Positions 16,353 through 25,751 of a DNA stretch of 64,000 nt are shown one piece after another; within the stretch, counting starts at the first letter, position 1; each line of letters opens with the position of its first letter. This stretch comes from Tamlana crocina (GTDB taxonomy: Bacteria > Bacteroidota > Bacteroidia > Flavobacteriales > Flavobacteriaceae). A program made the position numbers and the translations under genes. The DNA is taken from assembly GCA_040429635.1 (NCBI GenBank), contig CP158972.1, positions 1,994,001-2,058,000 on the forward strand, read 5' to 3'. The notes below the pieces were generated by a model. It worked only from the letters and a program-made list of their open reading frames with translations. It searched no databases and was not told the DNA's origin.

Positions 16353-19300
16353 TTATTTAATGGATACAAAGGCACCTTTTTGGGTAATGGTTTTTCCGTA
16401 AAATGTTTGGCCGCTAAAGGTGAAATAATAGTTGCCATTTTCGGCCTCGTTGTCGTTCACTTTACCGTCCCAACCTTTTATACTGTCGCCTTTTTCAGAA
16501 TAAATTAAACTGCCCCAAGTATCGTAAACATTGAATTCCATGTTACTTAATGCAATGGATTCTGGTGCAAAAAAAGCATTCATATTATCGTTGTTGGGTG
16601 TGAAGGCGTTGGGCATAATCAGGCTATATCCTTTTTCAATAACCAAAGTGCTATGTTTGGTGTACACGCAGCCAAAAGGGTAAGTAACGGTTTGTGTTAC
16701 TTCATAACTCCCCTTATTAATATAGGTGTGGCTGGGGTTTTCTTCGGAAGAAAAACCGCCATCGCCAAAATCCCAAGTCACAGAAATATAATCGCCATCG
16801 CCTAAATTGGTAAATGCTATCGGATCTTCGATGGAATAAAACCCGAAGGAACTATAGGCACTCGAAGTAATATTGAAATCGGCATCGCCCAACTCTGGAA
16901 TATCCACATTATAAGAAAAATGGGCCATGCAGCCCAAGCTGTCGGTAACATCAATGGAAACCAAGCCGTTTGTTGAGGTACTCATCCGTTCTCCATTGGT
17001 GCCGCTCACCGTTCCGCTTGACCATTGAATGCTGTACGGCGGAACACCGCCCGAAACTTGTGCAATAAACGACTGGCTCACTTCGCGGGTGTCGCAGTTG
17101 AAATCCGTTTCGGTACCCACTTCCAAAGCTATCGGTTCAAAACGGTTGATATTCCAGTTGCCCGAAATTTGACAATTATTGGCATCGGTTATCGTAACGG
17201 CATAATTGCCCGGTGGGATGTTGTTTAAATCTTCGGAAGTCGCTCCGTTGGACCATGAATAAGTAAACGGCAACGAACCGCCGGTAACAATTAAATTGAT
17301 GCTTCCAGAGTTGGCCTCATCGCAATCTAAAGCGTCGGTGGTGTTGGCCGAAAGGGTTAATTCGGCAGGTTCGGTAATGGTGAAGGTTTCGGTAATTTCG
17401 CAGGGCGTACCGTCGGTAATGGTAACGGTGTAAGTGCCCGGGCCAATATTGTTGCGTTCCACTCCGGCCGTTGGGTCGTCGTTCCAAGTAAGATTTACGG
17501 GTTCAATACCGCCTTCCAAATTCAAAATGATGCGTCCGTCGTTTTCGCCAAAACAGGATACGTTTTCAACCATGGGCGAAATCCTAAAAATAGGCGCTTC
17601 ATCAATAACGATTATGGCTTCTTTTTCGCAATTGGTATCGTCGGTTACGGTTATGGTGTATGTGCCGGCCGAGAGATTGGTTTGGGACATGCCCGACCCC
17701 AAATTGCTCCAGGCCACTTGGTACGGTGGGTTACCGCCAGAAATGTTGTTGATGGTAATCGAGGCATTGTTGTCGCCGTAACATTCAATTTCGGTGGTGC
17801 TGTAATCAATAATGATTTCATCAGATTGAATCAAAACCACTTCCAAAGTATCGGTACATCCCGACCTATCGGTTACTGTTACATTATAGGTTCCGGCAAA
17901 CAAAGCGGTTACATTCTGAAGGCTGCTCGTAAAGCCGTTCGGGCCCGTCCACGAATAGGAATAATCAAAATTTCCGGGAGATGTTTCAATGGTTCTTCCG
18001 CCAGCAACCGAAATGTTGATTTCGCCAGTAGCCTCTCCAAAGCAAATAATATTGACTTGATTTACCAGGCTAACGTTTAATTCCGAAGGTTCGATTACAG
18101 AAAAACTTTGGGTAATGGGCGCACAGTTATTGGCATCAATTACGGTAACCTCATAAGTTCCAGGAGCGAGGTTCGTTAAATCTTCCGAGTTTGAAAAGGC
18201 ACTACCGTTTCTGGTCCAATTGTAATTGTACGGTGGCGTGCCTCCCGATATATCGATGCCGATGCTGCCATCATCGGCTCCAAAGCAGGAAATGGTTTCA
18301 GGGTCGAAATCGATATTACTGAAAATAAGTTCATCGGGTTCGGTAATGGTGAAGGTTTCCGTGAACGGGCAGCCGCCATCATCTAAAATATCAACAGTAT
18401 AATTACCTGGAGCTAAGTTGAAAATATCTTCATCGGTGCTTGAAAAACCATTTGGTCCACTCCAAGTAATTTGATACGGGTTACCGGTTGAAAACGGTAC
18501 ACCACCAGTAATCTCGATTTCCAAAGCACCTGAATTTGCCAAATAACAATCGCTGTTGGTTTGCGTGGAAGTAATGCTAATAGAGGGATTGACGGTAATG
18601 GTAACATCAAAAGTGTTGCCCACACAGTTGCCCGATGTGGGCGTAACGGTATATGTTACGGTTGATGGGGTTGTGGTGGTGTTGGTTAGTGTTTGGCCGA
18701 TATTGCTTTGCGGATTGCTTTCAGCGGAAGCACCAGTAATAGTACCAGCGGGTGAAATCACTGGGGCAGTCCACGTATAAGTGGTGCCCGTTGGAGTAAT
18801 GTCGCCATTGGAATTGTCGGGTGAAATATTGAAAGCGTTTCCGCTGCAAATGGTTGCTGATTTCGGAGTGATATTTGGCGTTTGGTTGATGGTGATTTCT
18901 GCGGTATTTGAGGTGATTTCAGTACAGCCACCCGATGAAAAAGTAACAACAGCATAATAATAAACCGTTCCAATTGTTGCTGAAGGCGGGGTGAAACTGG
19001 TAGAGGTTTCCCCAGAAATGGGCGTTCCCGTAGTGTTGTCGTCCACCGTATTTTCGTACCATTGAATGGCAGGTGTGCCCACGCCATTGGCATAAGAAAT
19101 GGAAAGTGGATTGATGGTTTCACCAAAACAATACACTTCTGAAACGGGTTGAGAGGTGATGTTTGGGGCAGCATTAACATTAACTTCGGCCACATTGCTC
19201 ACTACGCTACATCCGGCTCCGGATTGGGTGATTTCAACATAGTAATAAAAGCTGCCCACAGTATCGGTCGGTGGGATAAAGCTGCTGTTTGTCTCCCCGG

Positions 19301-22300
19301 AAATAACCGAGCCACCCGTATTGCTGTTGGTGGTATTGCTGTACCATTGATAATTGTAATTGCTACCTAATCCACCAGAAACTATAGCTTCGAGAGTTTG
19401 GGGCGTAATGCCTTGGCAAAGGGTTTGGGTGGCCAATGGCTGTGTGGTAATCACAGGGTCGTCCACGACTATAATTTCAGCGACATTACTGGTAATACCG
19501 CTGCAGCCACTTCCGTTTAAGGAAATTTCAAGGTAATAATAATAAGTGCCTGAGGTGGTGAAGGTTGGTGGCGTGTAATCTATATTTGTCGCTCCGGTAA
19601 TGGCCGTGCCGCCCGTATTGCTGTTCGTGCTGTTTGAAAACCATTGATACGAAATAGTACCCGTGCCTCCCAAATGGCTTACTGTTAAAGGGTTTGGCAA
19701 ATCGCCACCCAAACATAAGCTTTGCGTTGGGGTAGGATTTGAATCGATTTGAATGCCCTCAACAATTTCTATTTGAGCCGCATCCGAAACAATTTCGTTG
19801 CAGCCCGCACCTGCGCTAAACGACACGATGCAATAATAATAGGTTATTCCTGATGGATTGTTGGGCGGTGTGTAGGTTGAATTGGTTTCACCAGAAATTG
19901 CCGTGCCTCCCGTATTCGAATCTACAGTATTGCTGTACCATTGGTACGTTGGCGTACCTGGCCCATTAACGGAAACAGAAAGCGGGGCTAAAGCGCCATT
20001 GACGCAAATGGTTTCAGATTGTGGGTGACTGGTGAATTCTGGAGCGGGATCAACCGTGATCACAAAATTTATCGAAGGCCCGTCGCAGCCATTCAACGAA
20101 GGGGTAACGGTAAAGGTGACCTCTTCGGAAGTGGTATTGGCATTAAAAATAGTCTGGATGGGAATGGTGTCTGTATTTCCTGGGGCGATAAATCCGGTAA
20201 CGCCTGTTGGTGCCGATGCCGTCCATGAAAAAGTAGTTCCGGCAAGGTCGGCAGTTAAATTAATTTCAGCAGTATCGGTGCCCGAACAAATGGTTTGGGT
20301 CAAATCGGTATTCGTAATGGTTGGCACAGGGTTTACAGTAAACGATTCGGTTTCAGTAGTGGTGCCACAACTGGTCGTCACGCTAAATGAAATTTGATAG
20401 GTTCCGGGCGTAGCATAGGTTATAGTGCCTGGATCCAGCGTATTGGATGACGCTGGGCTTCCTCCGGTAAAAGTCCAGATATATGTTGGTGTTTCGGAAC
20501 TTGGCGCACATAAATCAACCGTGGCCGAAGGTGAAATGGTGGCCGTTCCGCAGCCATCAGGAATGGTGGATAATTGTACAGTGGGCGGTTGTTTCACTTC
20601 GATTGTTTCAGAAGTACTATCGCTTCCGCAGGAATTGGTAACCGTTTGGGTGATGGTATAAGTTCCGGCCGTTGTAAAGTTGAATGCAGGTTCTGCTGAA
20701 TTTTCATCCGTTCCGTTGGTAAATTCCCATTGGGCGGGCACTGTTCCACAAAACCCGGAAGTGTAATTCACTTCCCATAAATATTGCTCGTTTCCGCAAC
20801 TATTGCTTAAATCGATGGTGTTGGTGGTTTGTAAGGTTAAGGGAGAACATCCGTTGTTATTGTCTATTGTGAAGGCAGCAGCTAGTGGGCTTTCAATGCA
20901 AATGGTTTTGGTAACAGTATCGGTAATGCCGCAAGAATTTTGGGCGTATAATGAGACCGTGTAAGTGCCCGGTGCGGTGTAAGTGTGCGTGGGGTTTCTG
21001 TCGTTTGAAGTGGTGCCGTCGCCAAAATCCCAAAAGTAGCCATCGTTAACGCTACAATTATTGCTGTAACCGTCCAAAGAGGTATTGTTGAACTGCACAG
21101 CCGTATTGACACAGCTTGTGGGCGGATCTTCAAAATCTACTTCGGGCTTTCTTAAAATGATGATAGGGCCAGCTGTAAAATTGGTTTGTCCGCAGGAGGT
21201 TGTTATGTTTAGGTAAACCGTATAGCTACTCGGGCAACTGGTTTCAGTATAAGTGTGTGCAATTGGGAAATCTTGGGAATTTATTGGGTCGGCAGCGTTG
21301 TAATAGGTAGAGGCTTCCAATTGGGCTTGGGTATAGTTTATGGTGGTGCCGTCGCCGTAATCCACAAAATATTCGGTATCAGGCGGGTTGGTTCCCCAAT
21401 TGCCGATGGCAAATTCAATGGGGTTTACGGGTGTGCATAAATTTACCGTATTTCCGGGGTTGACGATGGCTCCCGTGGGGTTACTGGAATTTTTTATCAA
21501 ATAGGTTACGGTGTTGTCGCAGTTGGTGCCGTGTCCGGTAATATCCATATTGAACGAGCCTAATTGGGTATAGGTGTGTGTGGCGGGAAACGTTACATTG
21601 GTTTCAACAGGGCTACCATCGCCCCAATCCACATCATAAGAATTGATACATGCTGCCGAAACGTTGTCAATATCTACGTTAATGGTGTAAGTGGGGTCGG
21701 TCGTGTTGTTTCCGCAGTTATTGAACATATCGAAGGGCTGGTCCAAATCGGTAAATTCCATTAGTGGTTTTTGCTGAACGGTAACGGCTTTTGTTATAGA
21801 ATTGGTGCACCCGTTGGCATCGGTAACGGTAAGCGTAACATTAATATTTTGCGAGCCACAGCCCAATGATGTAAAGGTATGAGTGGGGTTGGTAGCCGTA
21901 CTGGTACTGCCGTCATCAAAAAAAGTCCAATTATAGGTAAAAGGAGCATTGCCGCTCACGTTTGGTGTAAAATTAACTGGTGTGCCCGAGCATGCACCGC
22001 TGTTGTCAAAACTAAAATCTACCGTAGGTTCACTAACGGTAATGGTAGCCGAACCACTGGCGCTTGTGGTTTCCGAAGTGTCTTCAACAGAAACTAACTC
22101 ATAAGTGAAAGTGCCTACGTTGGCCGTGCTCACATCAACAGAAACACTGTTTCCGGTGGCCGAGGTGCTTACCGTTAAATTTCCGCCGCCGTTAATGGTG
22201 TAGGTAAACGTGTAAGGCGAATTTCCTCCAGAGCCCGTAAAGGTAATTTGGGGTTGTGCGTCGTTCCTGCAAACCTGTGCGGTGCCCGAAATAGTTGCCG

Positions 22301-22436
22301 CGGGAGGCATAAAATTGACGTCACTAATGCTGCTGAATGGTTGTACTTCAATTTTGGCTTCAAAGTTGTTCCAAGCGAAAATGGAAAAGGTTAAAATTGA
22401 AAATGTTATGACTGAAAGAAAAGTAGTCTTCTTCAT
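16353..22436 (-). CDS. Giant PKD/Ig-like/SprB-repeat adhesin with type B T9SS sorting domain
   Basis: 2027 residues with signal peptide (about 1-21). In order: PKD-type domains with DFGDGT-like turns and paired cysteines (about 100-790); four tandem Ig-like modules of about 95 residues, each with YQWYSNT/NTGGTAISG (about 799-1190); a linker; seven SprB-type repeats of about 75-85 residues with C.G..DGSI..., PPY.Y.W and PGTYTVTVTD (about 1282-1835); a last PKD domain (about 1845-1925, WDFGDGGFSS); and a C-terminal CHU_C/type B sorting domain (about 1930-2027, MPNAFTPNNDNMN ... NGNYYFTF). The protein should be exported by the type IX system and held on the surface, where such proteins serve gliding, adhesion or polymer binding. 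The PorP/SprF gene follows 10 bases downstream. The ligand cannot be told from sequence. Confidence 0.93.
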   Translation of the reverse strand: MKKTTFLSVITFSILTFSIFAWNNFEAKIEVQPFSSISDVNFMPPAATISGTAQVCRNDAQPQITFTGSGGNSPYTFTYTINGGGNLTVSTSATGNSVSVDVSTANVGTFTYELVSVEDTSETTSASGSATITVSEPTVDFSFDNSGACSGTPVNFTPNVSGNAPFTYNWTFFDDGSTSTATNPTHTFTSLGCGSQNINVTLTVTDANGCTNSITKAVTVQQKPLMEFTDLDQPFDMFNNCGNNTTDPTYTINVDIDNVSAACINSYDVDWGDGSPVETNVTFPATHTYTQLGSFNMDITGHGTNCDNTVTYLIKNSSNPTGAIVNPGNTVNLCTPVNPIEFAIGNWGTNPPDTEYFVDYGDGTTINYTQAQLEASTYYNAADPINSQDFPIAHTYTETSCPSSYTVYLNITTSCGQTNFTAGPIIILRKPEVDFEDPPTSCVNTAVQFNNTSLDGYSNNCSVNDGYFWDFGDGTTSNDRNPTHTYTAPGTYTVSLYAQNSCGITDTVTKTICIESPLAAAFTIDNNNGCSPLTLQTTNTIDLSNSCGNEQYLWEVNYTSGFCGTVPAQWEFTNGTDENSAEPAFNFTTAGTYTITQTVTNSCGSDSTSETIEVKQPPTVQLSTIPDGCGTATISPSATVDLCAPSSETPTYIWTFTGGSPASSNTLDPGTITYATPGTYQISFSVTTSCGTTTETESFTVNPVPTITNTDLTQTICSGTDTAEINLTADLAGTTFSWTASAPTGVTGFIAPGNTDTIPIQTIFNANTTSEEVTFTVTPSLNGCDGPSINFVITVDPAPEFTSHPQSETICVNGALAPLSVSVNGPGTPTYQWYSNTVDSNTGGTAISGETNSTYTPPNNPSGITYYYCIVSFSAGAGCNEIVSDAAQIEIVEGIQIDSNPTPTQSLCLGGDLPNPLTVSHLGGTGTISYQWFSNSTNSNTGGTAITGATNIDYTPPTFTTSGTYYYYLEISLNGSGCSGITSNVAEIIVVDDPVITTQPLATQTLCQGITPQTLEAIVSGGLGSNYNYQWYSNTTNSNTGGSVISGETNSSFIPPTDTVGSFYYYVEITQSGAGCSVVSNVAEVNVNAAPNITSQPVSEVYCFGETINPLSISYANGVGTPAIQWYENTVDDNTTGTPISGETSTSFTPPSATIGTVYYYAVVTFSSGGCTEITSNTAEITINQTPNITPKSATICSGNAFNISPDNSNGDITPTGTTYTWTAPVISPAGTITGASAESNPQSNIGQTLTNTTTTPSTVTYTVTPTSGNCVGNTFDVTITVNPSISITSTQTNSDCYLANSGALEIEITGGVPFSTGNPYQITWSGPNGFSSTDEDIFNLAPGNYTVDILDDGGCPFTETFTITEPDELIFSNIDFDPETISCFGADDGSIGIDISGGTPPYNYNWTRNGSAFSNSEDLTNLAPGTYEVTVIDANNCAPITQSFSVIEPSELNVSLVNQVNIICFGEATGEINISVAGGRTIETSPGNFDYSYSWTGPNGFTSSLQNVTALFAGTYNVTVTDRSGCTDTLEVVLIQSDEIIIDYSTTEIECYGDNNASITINNISGGNPPYQVAWSNLGSGMSQTNLSAGTYTITVTDDTNCEKEAIIVIDEAPIFRISPMVENVSCFGENDGRIILNLEGGIEPVNLTWNDDPTAGVERNNIGPGTYTVTITDGTPCEITETFTITEPAELTLSANTTDALDCDEANSGSINLIVTGGSLPFTYSWSNGATSEDLNNIPPGNYAVTITDANNCQISGNWNINRFEPIALEVGTETDFNCDTREVSQSFIAQVSGGVPPYSIQWSSGTVSGTNGERMSTSTNGLVSIDVTDSLGCMAHFSYNVDIPELGDADFNITSSAYSSFGFYSIEDPIAFTNLGDGDYISVTWDFGDGGFSSEENPSHTYINKGSYEVTQTVTYPFGCVYTKHSTLVIEKGYSLIMPNAFTPNNDNMNAFFAPESIALSNMEFNVYDTWGSLIYSEKGDSIKGWDGKVNDNEAENGNYYFTFSGQTFYGKTITQKGAFVSIK

Positions 22437-22646
22437 GCAAAAGAAATATTGTTAATAGCAAAGACTAAAATAAATATTCTTTTTAAAGGCTTGTTAAAAT
22501 TTGTCAATTAATGGTTAAACGGAAAGAAAAATACCGTGTAATGGTCATTAGCTAAGTCAGTTGACTCAAGTTGGAAGTATTTGTGTGGAAATTCATAAGA
22601 AAATAATATATTTAAGGTGTAACTAAACCAATTTGACCCAAATTTA

Positions 22647-23558
22647 ATGAGAGCATTAGTAATTTCCGGAGGTGGTAGTAAAGGCGCTTATGCCGGGGGC
22701 GTTGCCCAGTATTTGATACAGGAAGAAGGTAGGGATTACGATATGTTTTTGGGCACTTCAACGGGGAGTTTGCTCGTTCCGCATTTGGCGGCCGGAAAAA
22801 TTGATAAAATCCATCAGGTTTTTACCAATGTAAACCAAAGCAATATTTTTAGTGTCAACCCTTTTGTTGTTAGAAAACGCGGTACCAGGGAATTCGTATC
22901 CATCGATTTTTTAAACTCACTGTGGCAGTTTATAAAAATGAAACGTACGTTCGGGGAAAGTAAGGCTTTACGAAAATATATCAGGAAGCATTTTACTTAT
23001 GAAGAATTTAATCTAATTAGGGAAACCAAGGAAGATGTGGTGGTTACCGTTTCCAATCTTTCTAAAAATGGCGTGGAGTATAAATCGATAAAGGATTTTG
23101 ATTACGAAGAGTTTTGCGATTGGATATGGATCTCGTGCAATTACATTCCGTTCATGTCCTTGGTGAAAAAAAATGGTTTTGAATATGCCGACGGCGGCCT
23201 GGGCTGCGTGGTGCCCATACGGGAGGCCATTTTGCGCGGGGCCACAGAGGTTGATGCTGTTATTTTAGAATCGGAAAATATGGAATACAATAAAGTGTTG
23301 GGTAAAAATCCGTATTCACTAATGATTAATTTATTTGGCCACTTATTGGATCAGGTGGAACGTAGTGATATCATTATCGGTAAACTGGCTGCAAAAAATA
23401 ATAATGTGGACTTAAACCTGTATTATACACCATCAAAACTTACCGAAAACTCTTTGATTTTCAATAAAAAATTAATGACCGAGTGGTGGCAGCAAGGCTA
23501 TTTTAACGCTAAGAAAAAGTGCCAAGAGGCACGCTCCAACGAATTACGAATGGGCTGA
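22647..23558 (+). CDS. Patatin-like phospholipase, cytoplasmic (RssA-like)
   Basis: 303 residues. The oxyanion-hole loop GGGSKGAYAGG (8-18), nucleophile elbow GTSTG with Ser38, and the catalytic Asp of YADGG (about 182) complete a patatin Ser-Asp dyad. There is no signal peptide or barrel domain, so it is the intracellular type. Such enzymes act as acyl hydrolases on phospholipids; physiological substrate unknown. A possible promoter (TTG at 22581-22583, 23 bases, TATATTTA at 22607-22614, one mismatch to consensus) lies upstream. Divergent from adhesin cassette 1 and tail-to-tail with the next gene (1 base between stops). Confidence 0.92.
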   Translation: MRALVISGGGSKGAYAGGVAQYLIQEEGRDYDMFLGTSTGSLLVPHLAAGKIDKIHQVFTNVNQSNIFSVNPFVVRKRGTREFVSIDFLNSLWQFIKMKRTFGESKALRKYIRKHFTYEEFNLIRETKEDVVVTVSNLSKNGVEYKSIKDFDYEEFCDWIWISCNYIPFMSLVKKNGFEYADGGLGCVVPIREAILRGATEVDAVILESENMEYNKVLGKNPYSLMINLFGHLLDQVERSDIIIGKLAAKNNNVDLNLYYTPSKLTENSLIFNKKLMTEWWQQGYFNAKKKCQEARSNELRMG

Positions 23559-23559
23559 T

Positions 23560-24081
23560 TTACCAAAGTTCAGCAACTTCTTCCTTTACAAAAGAAAGGG
23601 CGGCATCGCTAGGCGAGCGGCGTTCCATCATTTCGGTTAAAACCACCTCACGTAGCTTGTTGGCTGTATCGGTTTTTTCAAGCATACTAGCTTTTCTAAT
23701 CAGTTGAATGGTCGCATTTTTAGCTGTGGTAATAATATTCCAACATTTATCGCTAATATAGATCTGTTGAGATAAATTGTGCTCAAACTCTTGCTCAATA
23801 TTTTGAATCAATAAAGACTCATAATCTTCTTTGTTGGAAGAAGTTGGTTGTACACGAATCAACAATTTAGAGGGCGATATGCGCTCCAAAAAAAGAGCCA
23901 TGCGTTCGTAGGCTTGCAATCGTAGTGGCATGGCATTTACTTGCAAATCTTTCTTTAGTAAAAATCGCCTGCGACCATCTTCGTTTTTGGTATGTTCCCT
24001 AAAAAAATAATAGGCTATTAGTCCCGTGATTAATGTGGGGATGGCGTATAAAAATAAATCTATAATTCGGCTGACTTCCAT
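23560..24081 (-). CDS. Small membrane-anchored protein of unknown function
   Basis: 173 residues. One N-terminal membrane helix (about 5-27, LFLYAIPTLITGLIAYYFF) is followed by a soluble helical cytoplasmic region of about 145 residues (RLQAYERMALFLERISPSKL in the middle). Conserved-looking features are the charged juxtamembrane region and Arg/Glu-rich helices; no catalytic motif was recognised. It resembles an uncharacterised flavobacterial family usually found as a hypothetical protein. It begins 6 bases after the stop of the FMN glutamate synthase-like gene and is probably co-transcribed with it, which hints at a membrane-linked partner role. Function unknown. Confidence 0.75.
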   Translation of the reverse strand: MEVSRIIDLFLYAIPTLITGLIAYYFFREHTKNEDGRRRFLLKKDLQVNAMPLRLQAYERMALFLERISPSKLLIRVQPTSSNKEDYESLLIQNIEQEFEHNLSQQIYISDKCWNIITTAKNATIQLIRKASMLEKTDTANKLREVVLTEMMERRSPSDAALSFVKEEVAELW

Positions 24082-24087
24082 TTTCGG

Positions 24088-25668
24088 TTAAGTATTTTTT
24101 GGTGGTGTTTCATTTGGTTTTCCTCCCAAATATAAACAATCTTTTAAATTTTGCATGCCACTAAAAGGCACGGGGGTTTTCTCGTACATGTATGTTCTTT
24201 GCAGTTCTTTTGAAAGGTTATGGTCATCTACATTCATCTCTATATCGCGCATGGTGAACTGGCAGGGATGCTCGTAGCCCGCAGCATGAGTGATTTCAAT
24301 AAATTCTTTTCTAAAGGTTCTAAAATATTGTGCCAATCTGACTGATTTCAAAGTGGGGTCAATGCCACCTTGTAGCCATTTACTTTGTGTAGCCACACCA
24401 CTTGGACAACGGTTGGTATGGCAAATTTGTGCTTGAATGCAGCCAATGCTCATCATGGCTTCGCGGGCAACGTTTAGGCAGTCGGCACCCATTGCAAACG
24501 CCATGGCCGCTTTACCGGGAAACCCAAGTTTGCCACTGCCAATAAAAACAATACGTTCGGTCAATGCATGGTTTTGAAATAGTTTGTACAAATCGCTAAA
24601 TCCGTAAACCCAAGGCAAGGAAACGTGATCGGCAAAACTGGGCGGGGCAGCCCCCGTGCCACCTTCACCACCATCAACGGTAATAAAATCGGGGCCTCTC
24701 CCTGTTTTTAGCATGATTTGGGCCAGTTCTTCCCATTGTTCCAGTTTTCCAATGGCAGCTTTTATGCCAACAGGCAGCCCTGTGGACTCGGCGATGTCTT
24801 CAATAAAATCGACCATTTCTTTTACATTAGAAAATGCAGAATGATTGGGTGGAGACAATACATCCTTGCCCACTTCAACCCCTCTGATTTTTGCAATCTC
24901 ATGGGATATTTTTGCGCCAGGTAAAACACCGCCTTTTCCGGGTTTAGCACCTTGCGATAACTTGATCTCAATAGCACGGACAAAAGGATTATCTTCTACA
25001 AGTTTTACCATCTTGTCCATGGAAAAATTGCCGTTTTCGTCACGTACCCCAAAATAGCCCGTACCAAAATGAAAAATAACATCGCCGCCATAACTATGGT
25101 ATGGCGATAGGCCGCCTTCGCCCGTGTTATGGTAAGCGCCGGCCATTTTTACGCCTTTATTTAACGACTCCACGGCTTTTGCGGATAGTGATCCAAAACT
25201 CATGGCCGAAACGTTAATAATCGAAGCCGGGCGATAGGGCTTTTTCCGTTTGTTAAACTCACCCATAACTTTGGCGCAGGGTAAAAAGGTTTTATCGATA
25301 TGGTTGGGGTGGTCTTCTGTAATTTTAAAGGGCATCATGGCATTGTTGATGAAAATGTGCTGATGCTCGTAGATATCGCGGTCAGTGCCAAAACCTTCGT
25401 AATTATTTTCCTTTTTGGCCGAAGCATAAATCCAACCCCGTTCAATACGATTAAAAGGCAGTTCTTCGCGGTTGTTGGCTACAAAATATTGGCGCATTTC
25501 AGGGCCAATGCTTTCCAAGAGATAACGCAAGTGCCCCACAATGGGGAAATTGTGGCTAATGGTGTGCTTTTTTTGGATGAAAACATCCCTAATGGCTATT
25601 AAAGCCAGGGCGATTAGAATCCACATCCACCATGAAATTTCAGAAATAAATTGTAAAAAAGAATCCAT
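24088..25668 (-). CDS. FMN-binding glutamate synthase family protein with N-terminal membrane helix
   Basis: 526 residues from the ATG at 25668 (a TTG 15 bases upstream is less likely). An N-terminal membrane helix (about 11-28, WWMWILIALALIAI) precedes a domain matching the FMN/Fe-S barrel of glutamate synthase large subunits: SFGSLSAKAVESL, GEGGLSPYH, KPGKGG, DGGEGGTGAAP (about 330) and a cysteine cluster CIQAQICHTNRCPSG (about 405-420) that binds a 3Fe-4S centre in GltS. The glutaminase and GXGXG C-terminal domains of GltB are absent. Such single-domain, membrane-anchored GltS homologues are widespread and their reaction is not established; full glutamate synthase activity should not be assumed. 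Followed by the 173-residue membrane protein at 6 bases. Confidence 0.87.
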   Translation of the reverse strand: MDSFLQFISEISWWMWILIALALIAIRDVFIQKKHTISHNFPIVGHLRYLLESIGPEMRQYFVANNREELPFNRIERGWIYASAKKENNYEGFGTDRDIYEHQHIFINNAMMPFKITEDHPNHIDKTFLPCAKVMGEFNKRKKPYRPASIINVSAMSFGSLSAKAVESLNKGVKMAGAYHNTGEGGLSPYHSYGGDVIFHFGTGYFGVRDENGNFSMDKMVKLVEDNPFVRAIEIKLSQGAKPGKGGVLPGAKISHEIAKIRGVEVGKDVLSPPNHSAFSNVKEMVDFIEDIAESTGLPVGIKAAIGKLEQWEELAQIMLKTGRGPDFITVDGGEGGTGAAPPSFADHVSLPWVYGFSDLYKLFQNHALTERIVFIGSGKLGFPGKAAMAFAMGADCLNVAREAMMSIGCIQAQICHTNRCPSGVATQSKWLQGGIDPTLKSVRLAQYFRTFRKEFIEITHAAGYEHPCQFTMRDIEMNVDDHNLSKELQRTYMYEKTPVPFSGMQNLKDCLYLGGKPNETPPKNT

Positions 25669-25751
25669 ATTATTGAAAGGCAATCAAGTTTGAGAAGTAA
25701 AGATATTTAAATTTTATTGTTATTGAAGTTTTGAACGTATATCTTTACAAT

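Noticed and set aside
16340..16438. Longer start of the PorP/SprF protein
   Set aside because: It would overlap the adhesin gene and lack a signal peptide at its N terminus.
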